Origin: Rubritepida sp.
GTDB lineage: Bacteria; Pseudomonadota; Alphaproteobacteria; Acetobacterales; Acetobacteraceae
Direction of reading: 5' to 3'
Assembly: GCA_014376425.1 (NCBI GenBank)
Contig: JACMRO010000292.1
Coordinates: 1 to 17,626 of the forward strand
DNA length: 17,626 nucleotides
Shown: piece by piece, positions 1 to 7,506 of the stretch
How positions within the stretch are numbered: position 1 is the stretch's first letter
How the letters are laid out: each line of letters begins with the position of its first letter
The notes under the pieces: generated by a model
Told to the model about the DNA's origin: nothing
Database searches by the model: none
What the model saw: the letters and a program-made list of their open reading frames with translations, nothing else
Program-made: the position numbers and the translations under genes

Positions 1-1060
1 CGGCGCGGCGTTGCGCGCCTGGGGCCCGAAAGCCGAACCGGCCAGGCTGCACATCCTTACCCCCGCGGCCGAGGAGGCGCGCCGCCTTTGGGCGCTGTCC
101 GGGCCCCGCACCATCGGCAACCCCTTCGCCCGCGACCTGGTGGTGGCGCCGGCCAACCGCCTGACGCCCCGGGACTTCGTCGAGCGCTTGCGCGCGCTGT
201 CGGCGCATGGGTTAAAGGTCGGGGTGCGGGGCCGCAAACGGTTGGCCCGTGCCGGCTCCGGCGCGCTGTCCGCTGTCGGCCGCGCCGCCGCCAGCGGGCC
301 GTTCCTGGTTACCCTGCGGTGGCCGGGCGCGGGTCGGCCCGTGGCATTGGTGGGCAAGGGGCTGTGCTTCGACACCGGCGGCATCAGCATCAAGGCCGCG
401 GCGGGGATGGAGATGATGCGCGCGGACATGGCCGGCGCCGCTGCCTGCGCCGGCGCCATGCTGGCCCTGGCGCTGGGCCGCGCGCCGCAGGCCGCCGTGG
501 CAGTGCTGGCCATCGCCGAGAACAGCACGGGCGCCGACAGCTACCGGCCGGGCGACGTGCTGCGCAGCCTGTCTGGCCGCACCATCGAGGTGATCGATAC
601 CGATGCGGAGGGCCGTCTGGTGCTGGCCGACGCGTTGCACCACGCGGTGGTCGCGCACCGCCCCACCGCCGTGGTGGATGTGGCGACGCTGACCGGCAGC
701 ATCGTCACCGCGCTGGGCCATCACCATGCCGGGCTTTTCGGCAATGATGTTTCGTTGCGCGACTCCCTTATGGCAGCGGGGCTCGCGGTGGGTGAGCCAC
801 TCTGGCCCATGCCAATCGGCGAGCGTCATCGGCAGGACCTCCGCAGCGACATCGCTGATCTCCGTCAATGCCTGCACGGTCGCCAGCCCGACGCCTGCCA
901 CGCCGCCGCCTTCCTGCGGGAGTTCGTGGGCGAGACGGCCTGGGCACATCTGGACATCGCCGGCGTGGAACTGGCCGAGGATGATATGCCCCTGGCGGCC
1001 CGCGGCATGCCCACGGGTTTTGCGGCGCGGCTTTTGGCGGCGCTTATTCGAGGACGGTGA
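1..1060 (+). CDS. Leucyl aminopeptidase family (M17) metallopeptidase, 5'-truncated by the window edge
   Basis: Cytosolic di-metal aminopeptidase of family M17, which removes N-terminal residues from peptides. The frame is open to the window edge (a TTG lies at 11), and about 352 residues are visible against the usual 450-500, so the N-terminal domain is mostly missing upstream. Numbering from the TTG at 11, the metal and catalytic residues are all present: K116, D121, K128, D139, then D198, E200 and R202 in the signature DTDAEGR. Their spacing matches E. coli PepA K270/D275/K282/D293/D352/E354/R356 exactly, so I expect an active enzyme. The gene ends at TGA 1058-1060, inside the 3' end of the convergent alpha-2-macroglobulin gene (17-bp overlap). 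The specific paralogue (PepA or another M17 member) cannot be decided from the fragment. Confidence 0.93.
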   Translation, partial: GAALRAWGPKAEPARLHILTPAAEEARRLWALSGPRTIGNPFARDLVVAPANRLTPRDFVERLRALSAHGLKVGVRGRKRLARAGSGALSAVGRAAASGPFLVTLRWPGAGRPVALVGKGLCFDTGGISIKAAAGMEMMRADMAGAAACAGAMLALALGRAPQAAVAVLAIAENSTGADSYRPGDVLRSLSGRTIEVIDTDAEGRLVLADALHHAVVAHRPTAVVDVATLTGSIVTALGHHHAGLFGNDVSLRDSLMAAGLAVGEPLWPMPIGERHRQDLRSDIADLRQCLHGRQPDACHAAAFLREFVGETAWAHLDIAGVELAEDDMPLAARGMPTGFAARLLAALIRGR

Positions 1061-4000
1061 TCCGCGTCGTGGCCTGCCGGGCAAACAGCTCCGGCCGGTA
1101 CATGTCGGCGATCTCGGCACCGGGCAGCTCGTAGCGACCCGGCGTCGTGGCACGCACCCGCCAGGCCAGCCGCGCCACCTGCTCCTGCGCCGTCAGGTTC
1201 ACCGCGGCCGCCACCCGGTCATCCAGCGCGGGCGTCGACGCGGGCTCGCTCAGCGTGCCGACCCAGGCCATGCCGGGAATGTCGCCCGCCGGCAGCCGCG
1301 CCTGGATTTCCCAGCCCGCGGGCAACCCCTGCTGCAGCATCGCCTGGTGGTCCTGGCCATCCTCGGCGCGGCCTTCCACCTGCAGGATGAAGCTGGTGCC
1401 GGAGCGCAGCTGGTCCAGGTTCAGCGGCTGGCCGCCCAGGGTGAAGAAGCGCCGGGAAATGCGCATCGACTGGCGCCCCGCCGGCAGAGCGGTGGCGGGG
1501 ATGCCGGTGATGCTGGTGGTCGCCCAGATCGGGCCGTCGCCGGTGTTGCGCATGGTGGCAGGCCCGGAAACCGGGGCGACGATCAGCGTGGCCGGCGGTT
1601 CCAGTGCGGTGCCGTTCAGCGTGGCCCGCACCGGCCTGCCATCGCGCCCCAGCGCGGCGGCGGCGAGCAGCGCCCAGGCCTTTTCCTGGGTGTTGGCGCT
1701 GGCGGGGGTGAATTCCGGCCCGGGGATGCGGCTGCGGACCTCATCGAGGCGCGCCGGCAGCACGCCGGCCTCGCTCATCAGCACGGCGATGGCCAGCCAG
1801 TCGCGCGCCGCCGTGCCGTAATCCAGTTGCCAGAAGCGCCGCTGGGGTGCTGCCAGCGCGGCCCCGAAAGCCTGCTCCGCGCGGGCGGTGTCGCGCCCGG
1901 CGGCGAAGGCCGCGCCCAGCTGCGCGCGGGAGAGCGGCGTGGGCAGCGTCGGAAGGTTCTCCATCAGCCGTCGCGCCGCACCCAGCCGCACCCGGCCGCC
2001 CAGCGCCAGCGCATGCAGCCGATAGGCCTGGGTGGCCAGGCTGACCGGCCTGTCATCTTCGAACTGCTCCACTGCCTCGTCGAGGAATTGTAGGGCGTTT
2101 GTCAGCGCCGTCTCGGGCACCGCGGCGCCGGCCGCGCGGGCGCGCAGCAGCGCCTCGGTGGCGTAGGCGGTCACCCATTCCTCGGGCTCGCCCTGGGCCG
2201 ACCACAGTGAGAAGCCGCCATCGTAGCGCTGCCGGTTGAGCACCGAATTGACCGCGATCTGCAGCCTGCCGCCGCGATCCTCGCCGGCCCAGGCGCCGGC
2301 GGAGACCAAGCCCACGACGCGCGACGCAGCCTGTTCCGTGCAGTCCAGCGGAAAGGCTTCCAGCGAGCGCAGCATGCCCGGCACGTCGAAGCGCACCGGG
2401 CCGCCGAAGCGCGCGCTGGCGCGCCAGCTACCGGGCACGAAGCGCTCGATGGCCAGCGGCAGGGCGCGCTCGGCACCCGGCGCGACCTCGCCACCCGCCA
2501 CTTCGGTCACGAAGCCGCGGGAGGAGCGGACGGTGATCCGCGCCTCGCGCGTTACCGCGAAGCCGCCGGGGCCGGTGGCGGAAAGGCGCAGTATGCCCTC
2601 GCCCTGGCCGGTGGCGCGCAGGCCGCTGGCGGCGGTGACGCGCTGGCCCTGGGCCAGCTGCTGGTTGATGATGGCCGGGCCGTTCAACGCGATGGCGCCC
2701 TCGGCCACCAGGGTCACCGCGACGGCACCGGCCGGCAGGTCCAGATTGTGCAGCAGCAGCGGCAGCCGTGCCTCGTCGCCCGGCGCCAGGAAGCGGGGCA
2801 GCACGGCCTCGGCGATCAGCGGGTCGCGCACCGTCAGCGCTTGGCCGGCGCCGCCGATGCGGGCGCCCTCCCAGGCCACGACCATCAGCCGCAGCTCGCC
2901 GTTGAAATCGGGGATATCGAGCGGCACCTGGGCCATCCCGTCTGCGCCCACCCGCACCACGCCCGAGAACAGCGACACGTTGCGCTGCGGGATCTCGATC
3001 CGGCCCAGGCCGGCCTCATCGTCGCCGCCCTGGCGCAGCGCCGCCAGGTCGCCTTCCGGCGGCGGGATGAGGCGGCCGTAATCGTCGCGGATGTCGACAC
3101 CCAGGGCGCGGCGGCCGGTGTAATGCGCCAGCGGGTCGGGGGTGGCGAAGCGGGTCAGGCGCAGGATGCCCTCATCCACCGCGGCCAGGGTCAGCCGGGC
3201 TTCGCCCGCCGTCATGGCGCCGCCGACCCGCACCGGGATGGTGATGCGCTGGCGCGGCAGGATGCGCGGCTCACCCTCGATCGCCACGGTCAGCGCCCGG
3301 CTGGCCGGGTCGATCTGCAGCCAGGCCAGGCCGAGCGCGCGGCCGGGATGGCCGGCCCGCGCCTCGCCCGGGCGGAACACTGTGACCGCGACATGCGCGC
3401 CGGCGCCCCATCCGGCCTGGACCGGGATGGTGATGTCGGCGCCGCCGGCCGGCACGTCCACTTCGCGCATCGTCAGCAGCCGGTCGGTCAGCACCGCCAC
3501 GCTGGCGATGCCGGCGAAGGGCGCCTGGATACGAATGCGCGCCGTGTCGCCCGGCGTGTAGCTGCTGCGGTCGGCCGAGACATCGGCGCGGTCGGGTGTA
3601 TCGACGCTTTCGCCGCTGGCCCAACCGCTGCGGAAGCGGGTGCTGGTGATCGCCAGCGTGCCCGGCTCCGTCAACTCCAGCCGGTAGCGGCCGAAGGGCA
3701 GGGCGCGGGCCAGGCGGACGGGCTGCGCGCCGGTCTGGCCAAGGGTCTGCCCAAGGGTCTGCCCAAGGGTCTGCAACGTGCCGCTCTCCACCGGTTCGCT
3801 GCGCCAGATGGTGGCGTAGCGGGGCGTGCCTTCGTTCAGCACGATGCGCCATTCGGGCGTTTCGCGCAGCAGCCGCCAGTTCAGCGTGGCCGGTACTGCC
3901 GTGGCGGCGGCGTCGAGCGCGATGACCTCGAATGCCGCCTCCTGCCCTTCATTCACCGCGCCGTCGGTGAAGCCGGGGCGCAGGCCGATCATGCGGTTCT

Positions 4001-6179
4001 GTGCCCGCACCTCGACAGTCATCGAGGTGCCGGAGGAGCGACCGCCCGGCTCCTGCACCTGCAGGTCGATGGTGCCGACCAGCGGCTGCGTCGCATCCGC
4101 CGCGCGCGGCACGTTCACCACCAGCGTGCCGCGGCCCTGCGCGTCGGTCTCGGCCATTTCGGCGGTGACCTGGGCGCGGCTGCTGATCTCGTCCACCACG
4201 CCGAACTCGAAGCGCGGCCACTGGGCGAATGGGCTGCGGGCAGGCGTTAGCGTCACTGTCGCCGAGCCGGTCATGCCCTCGCCCGGCGCGTCGTACAGGA
4301 AGCGCACGCTGACGGGGATGTTGAGCGGCGTGCCGGGCACCAGCGGCCCGGCCGGCTCCATCCGCACCTCCAGCCGCTCCGGCACGAAGGCGTCGACACG
4401 GATGTCGGCGCTGGCGATGGGTGGCTGGTCGGGGTCGGTCAGCACCTCCAGCTTCCAGATGCCGGCGGGCGCGCCGTTGGACAGCGGGATGGGCCACAGG
4501 ATGGCGGCACCTGGCTCACGCGCCGGCACCGCCTCGGCCGCGACCTGGCCGTTCGGGCGGCGCAGCCGCAGCCGCGTGGGCAGGTCGGACGGCGCGCCGG
4601 CCGCGTCGCGCAGCAGGACGGAGGCGTGGACGGTCTCGCCGGGGCGGAAAATGCCGCGGTCGAGCCAGATGAAGGCATCGAGCGGGCCGGGATGGGCGCG
4701 CCCGGTGGCGCCGCGGTCGGACAGGTCGAAGCTGGCGGCTTCGAGGTTCAGCGCCACGAAATCATCGCCGCGCAGGGCGTGGATGGCAGCCGGCGCGATG
4801 GCGCCCTGGCCGCGCAGCAGCGGCGCGTCGAAACGCGCCACGCCATCCGCATCGGCCTCGACCTCGGCCAGGATCTCGTTGTTGGCGGCGACCAACGACA
4901 GGCGCGTACCCGGCGCGACGCGGCCCGATTGCAGGCCCCGCGCCTGCACCGCCAGCCCGGCCGGGCTGCGCCAGGCGGTCAGGCCCAGATCGGTGACGAA
5001 GATGGGCAGCACGCCGGGCGCGACGCGGTTGCGGCCGCTGCCGTCGCCGGCACGGGCGACCAGCAGGAACAGGCCGGGGCCGGCGGCGCGCAGCGCATCG
5101 GGTAGCGGCAGAACGGTGCGCTGGGTGACGTTGGCGGTTTGCGCCGCGAGTTCGGTGCGGCCTTCCCACACCACGCGGCCGAAATTTTCAGCCAGGTCAT
5201 CAGCCTCGTAACGCTCCAGATTATCGAGCGTGCCGCGCATCCGCATCGCCGGCACCAGCGAGCGTTCCGCCACCCGGACCAGCCGCAGGTCCAGCGCCGT
5301 CAGGTTGACGGTGCCCAGCCCGATCCGGGCCTGCTGGCCGCGGGCCAGGATGTAGCGGCTGCTGTCGAAGGCGATGCGCGGCTGCCGGTTGGGCATGGCG
5401 ACGGGCACGCGGGTGTCGCGCGTCAGGCGCAGCCCGTCCTCGCCCGGCAGTCCGGCGCGCAGCAAAAGATTGGTCGTGCGGCCATGCGGCAGACCGGCGG
5501 CGCAGATCTGGCGCCCCTCACGCGTGATCGAAAGGCCGGGGATGGCGGGTTCGGCCCGGACCCAGTCGGCCGGCTGCCAGTCGGTGCGCTGCGAGGGCGC
5601 CACGGTGAAGCCGATGCAGACGCTGGCCGGCTCGGCCTCGGCATCGGTCGTGACACGGGCGACGAGCACGCCGGCGGCGCGCCTGGCATCGGCCAGCATG
5701 GTGGCGTAGCGGGCGTCGTTGGGCGCGCGGACCACCACCGACTCCAGCACCAGCAACTGCTGCGGCAACCGGTCCAGCCGCTGCAGCGCCTGCGCCATCA
5801 GCAGCAGCGAGGGAATTTCGGGCAAGCCTGCCGGCACTGCCATGAAGTGCAGCCAGGCCGCCTGCAGGGCGCGACCATTCTCAGGCGGGGTGCGGGCCAG
5901 CTGGGCACGTGCCAGTGCGAGGTACTGCTCGGGGCGGGGCTCGGCCATGCCGACCCGTTCCTCCCAGGCGGCGGCGGCCTGCGGCCAGTTGCCGCTGCGC
6001 TCGGCGGCGGCCGCCCGGTTTTCGGCGGCAACCCGCTGCTGCGCGGTGCCGCCGGCCGGGACGCGGCGCTGCAGATCGGTGCGGTAGGTCTCCGCATCAT
6101 TCGCCACGCCGGGCAGGTCGGGCATCTGGGCGAGCGCCAGCATGGGGAGAAGGAGAAGCATGGTGAGCAGACGGCGCAT
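1044..6179 (-). CDS. Bacterial alpha-2-macroglobulin (YfhM-like), secreted, thioester-containing
   Basis: Large periplasmic protease-trapping protein of 1711 residues; E. coli YfhM is of similar size. The family is thought to guard the periplasm against foreign proteases by covalent capture. Residues 1-17 form a Sec signal peptide ending in ALA-Q. There is no lipobox cysteine, unlike E. coli YfhM, so this one is probably soluble. Successive beta-sandwich MG domains follow. The VDEGI block is near residue 1000, and a loose Pro/Gly/acidic stretch at about 1035-1060 is the likely bait region. The thioester motif CTEQ is at C1280-Q1283, followed by a helical TED with YDGGFSLW. The C-terminal receptor-like/MG10 domain fills roughly 1580-1711. 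A short TLGQ/LGQT tandem repeat interrupts residues about 802-814. The ATG at 6179 has GAGGA seven bases upstream. No pbpC (PBP1C) neighbour, the usual partner, is visible. The 3' end overlaps the convergent M17 gene by 17 bp. Confidence 0.95.
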   Translation of the reverse strand: MRRLLTMLLLLPMLALAQMPDLPGVANDAETYRTDLQRRVPAGGTAQQRVAAENRAAAAERSGNWPQAAAAWEERVGMAEPRPEQYLALARAQLARTPPENGRALQAAWLHFMAVPAGLPEIPSLLLMAQALQRLDRLPQQLLVLESVVVRAPNDARYATMLADARRAAGVLVARVTTDAEAEPASVCIGFTVAPSQRTDWQPADWVRAEPAIPGLSITREGRQICAAGLPHGRTTNLLLRAGLPGEDGLRLTRDTRVPVAMPNRQPRIAFDSSRYILARGQQARIGLGTVNLTALDLRLVRVAERSLVPAMRMRGTLDNLERYEADDLAENFGRVVWEGRTELAAQTANVTQRTVLPLPDALRAAGPGLFLLVARAGDGSGRNRVAPGVLPIFVTDLGLTAWRSPAGLAVQARGLQSGRVAPGTRLSLVAANNEILAEVEADADGVARFDAPLLRGQGAIAPAAIHALRGDDFVALNLEAASFDLSDRGATGRAHPGPLDAFIWLDRGIFRPGETVHASVLLRDAAGAPSDLPTRLRLRRPNGQVAAEAVPAREPGAAILWPIPLSNGAPAGIWKLEVLTDPDQPPIASADIRVDAFVPERLEVRMEPAGPLVPGTPLNIPVSVRFLYDAPGEGMTGSATVTLTPARSPFAQWPRFEFGVVDEISSRAQVTAEMAETDAQGRGTLVVNVPRAADATQPLVGTIDLQVQEPGGRSSGTSMTVEVRAQNRMIGLRPGFTDGAVNEGQEAAFEVIALDAAATAVPATLNWRLLRETPEWRIVLNEGTPRYATIWRSEPVESGTLQTLGQTLGQTLGQTGAQPVRLARALPFGRYRLELTEPGTLAITSTRFRSGWASGESVDTPDRADVSADRSSYTPGDTARIRIQAPFAGIASVAVLTDRLLTMREVDVPAGGADITIPVQAGWGAGAHVAVTVFRPGEARAGHPGRALGLAWLQIDPASRALTVAIEGEPRILPRQRITIPVRVGGAMTAGEARLTLAAVDEGILRLTRFATPDPLAHYTGRRALGVDIRDDYGRLIPPPEGDLAALRQGGDDEAGLGRIEIPQRNVSLFSGVVRVGADGMAQVPLDIPDFNGELRLMVVAWEGARIGGAGQALTVRDPLIAEAVLPRFLAPGDEARLPLLLHNLDLPAGAVAVTLVAEGAIALNGPAIINQQLAQGQRVTAASGLRATGQGEGILRLSATGPGGFAVTREARITVRSSRGFVTEVAGGEVAPGAERALPLAIERFVPGSWRASARFGGPVRFDVPGMLRSLEAFPLDCTEQAASRVVGLVSAGAWAGEDRGGRLQIAVNSVLNRQRYDGGFSLWSAQGEPEEWVTAYATEALLRARAAGAAVPETALTNALQFLDEAVEQFEDDRPVSLATQAYRLHALALGGRVRLGAARRLMENLPTLPTPLSRAQLGAAFAAGRDTARAEQAFGAALAAPQRRFWQLDYGTAARDWLAIAVLMSEAGVLPARLDEVRSRIPGPEFTPASANTQEKAWALLAAAALGRDGRPVRATLNGTALEPPATLIVAPVSGPATMRNTGDGPIWATTSITGIPATALPAGRQSMRISRRFFTLGGQPLNLDQLRSGTSFILQVEGRAEDGQDHQAMLQQGLPAGWEIQARLPAGDIPGMAWVGTLSEPASTPALDDRVAAAVNLTAQEQVARLAWRVRATTPGRYELPGAEIADMYRPELFARQATTRITVLE
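3739..3774. repeat. 12-bp perfect tandem repeat (three copies) inside the alpha-2-macroglobulin gene
   Basis: The unit ccaagggtctgc occurs three times head to tail on the plus strand (3739-3750, 3751-3762, 3763-3774). It encodes a four-residue LGQT/TLGQ repeat at about residues 802-814 of the minus-strand protein. The unit length is a multiple of three, so copy-number changes would keep the frame. Confidence 0.95.
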
Positions 6180-6260
6180 GAAAGCTTCCTCAACCGGGTG
6201 ATCAACGATGCCATACCCGGGGGGACGGGAGAATGACCTTCCCGGTCCCTCCCATCGGTT

Positions 6261-6282
6261 GTAAACATTAAAGACTGTTTAC
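6261..6282. promoter_or_regulatory. 22-bp inverted repeat, probable TetR-type operator between divergent genes
   Basis: Perfect 7-bp arms GTAAACA (6261-6267) and TGTTTAC (6276-6282) flank an 8-bp spacer. The element sits in the 196-bp gap between the divergent alpha-2-macroglobulin and RND adaptor start codons, about 94 bases before the adaptor ATG. It lies in the only clearly AT-rich patch of the neighbourhood. Its size and position resemble operators of TetR-family repressors that control RND pumps. No regulator gene lies next to it, so the binding protein is unknown. A weak minus-strand -10-like TTTAAT falls within the repeat (complement of 6268-6273), so both directions could be affected; this last point is speculative. 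Confidence 0.55.
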
Positions 6283-6375
6283 CCGCTGCACAAAAGAGTC
6301 GCAGAGTCGTGAGAATACCGCCAGATGGGGCAGGCAGCTTGCGCAGGGTTGGCACATCTCATCGGGAAAAACCGA

Positions 6376-7506
6376 ATGTTGCGTATCAGTATTTTCGCCA
6401 TTGCCTTGCTGTTGCCCTGGGCCGGCCAGTCCCAGGCCCCGGCCCCGGCGCCCGCCGGCCCGCCGGCCGTGCCGGTGACGACGGATGCGGCGCGGGTCGG
6501 CCCGGTGCCGGTGCAGATCCTGGCCAACGGGACCGTGCAGTCGGAAAGCGTGGTGACGATCAGGCCGCGCGTGGATGGCCAGATCACCCAGCTGCATGTG
6601 GCCGAGGGCCAGACAGTGCGGCGGGGGCAGCCGCTGTTCAACCTCGATGCCCGGCTGAATCAGGCTCTGCTGCAACAGCAGGAAGCGCAGTTGATGCGCG
6701 ACCGCGCCCAGGCCACCCGCACCCAGCTGGACGCCGTGCGCTACCAGTCCCTGCGCGGCGAGAGCTTCGCCAGCCAGCAGCGTTTCGAACAGGCGCAGGC
6801 CGATGCGGCTGCGGCCGCCGCCACCGTGCAGGCCACCCAGGCACTGATCGCGCAGACCCGCCTGAGCATCGAATTCGCCACCATCACCGCCGAGGTAGAC
6901 GGCCAGCTCGGCGCCCTGCCGCTGCGGGTCGGCAATTTCGTCCGTCAGGCCGAGATCAACTCGATGGGCACGATCACCCAGACCAACCCGATCCTGGTAC
7001 AATTCAACGTGCCCGAGCGTTGGCTGCCGGCGATCCGTGACGCGATGCGGGGGCAGACCCCGCCACCGGTCACGGTGCGCGTCGATGGCGACAGCGGTCC
7101 GCCGGCCGAGGGACGATTGGTCTTCGTCGACAGCCAGGTCGACACGGCGACGGGCACGATCACGCTGAAGGGGCGCTTCAACAATGCCGATGCCCGGCTG
7201 CTACCCGGGCAATACGTCCAGGTCTCGCTGGTGCCGGCGGTGCAGGCCAACGCCATCTCGGTGGCGGCGCCGGCGGTGCAGACCGGGCAGCAGGGACGCC
7301 ACGTCTTCGTCGTCAGCGACGGCGTCGCCCGCCGCCGGCCGGTGACGCTCGATCGCGTTCTGGGCGACCGGGCTGTCATCACGGGCCAGATTGCGCATGG
7401 CGACCGCGTCATCGTCGATGGTGCGCAGCGGGTGAATGAGGGTACGCGGGTGGTCGACCGCAGCGCGGCCCCACAACGCGTTTCAGCGCTGGAGGCGCGG
7501 CCATGA
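6376..7506 (+). CDS. RND efflux periplasmic adaptor subunit (membrane fusion protein)
   Basis: Periplasmic adaptor linking an inner-membrane RND permease to an outer-membrane channel; 376 residues from the chosen ATG. That start places a hydrophobic signal peptide (residues 1-21, ending SQA before a Pro/Ala-rich linker) at the very N-terminus and has a weak GGGAAA upstream. An in-frame ATG at 6325 would add 17 unlikely residues. Residues about 58-91 form the first half of the lipoyl (barrel-sandwich) domain, with VDGQI and EGQTVRRGQPL. Residues 93-165 are an Ala/Gln-rich alpha-hairpin coiled coil. The second lipoyl half, the beta-barrel and the membrane-proximal domain follow. The sequence is MdtA/MexA-like. 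There is no lipobox. The stop overlaps the permease ATG (ATGA, 7503-7506), implying translational coupling. The likely operator at 6261-6282 lies upstream. The substrate cannot be predicted. Confidence 0.93.
   Translation: MLRISIFAIALLLPWAGQSQAPAPAPAGPPAVPVTTDAARVGPVPVQILANGTVQSESVVTIRPRVDGQITQLHVAEGQTVRRGQPLFNLDARLNQALLQQQEAQLMRDRAQATRTQLDAVRYQSLRGESFASQQRFEQAQADAAAAAATVQATQALIAQTRLSIEFATITAEVDGQLGALPLRVGNFVRQAEINSMGTITQTNPILVQFNVPERWLPAIRDAMRGQTPPPVTVRVDGDSGPPAEGRLVFVDSQVDTATGTITLKGRFNNADARLLPGQYVQVSLVPAVQANAISVAAPAVQTGQQGRHVFVVSDGVARRRPVTLDRVLGDRAVITGQIAHGDRVIVDGAQRVNEGTRVVDRSAAPQRVSALEARP

Noticed and set aside
726..2093. Long plus-strand open frames opposite the alpha-2-macroglobulin gene (also 2748-4250, 3826-5211, 5139-6236)
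   Set aside because: Arg/Ala/Gly-rich low-complexity translations without family features; expected antisense frames in very GC-rich DNA, while the minus-strand gene is unmistakable.
6194..6220. CCGGGT/ACCCGG inverted repeat in the alpha-2-macroglobulin leader
   Set aside because: Six-base GC-only arms with a 15-base spacer are expected by chance in this composition.
6325..6375. Upstream ATG at 6325 for the RND adaptor
   Set aside because: It would bury the signal peptide behind 17 polar/mixed residues; the ATG at 6376 starts directly at the signal sequence.
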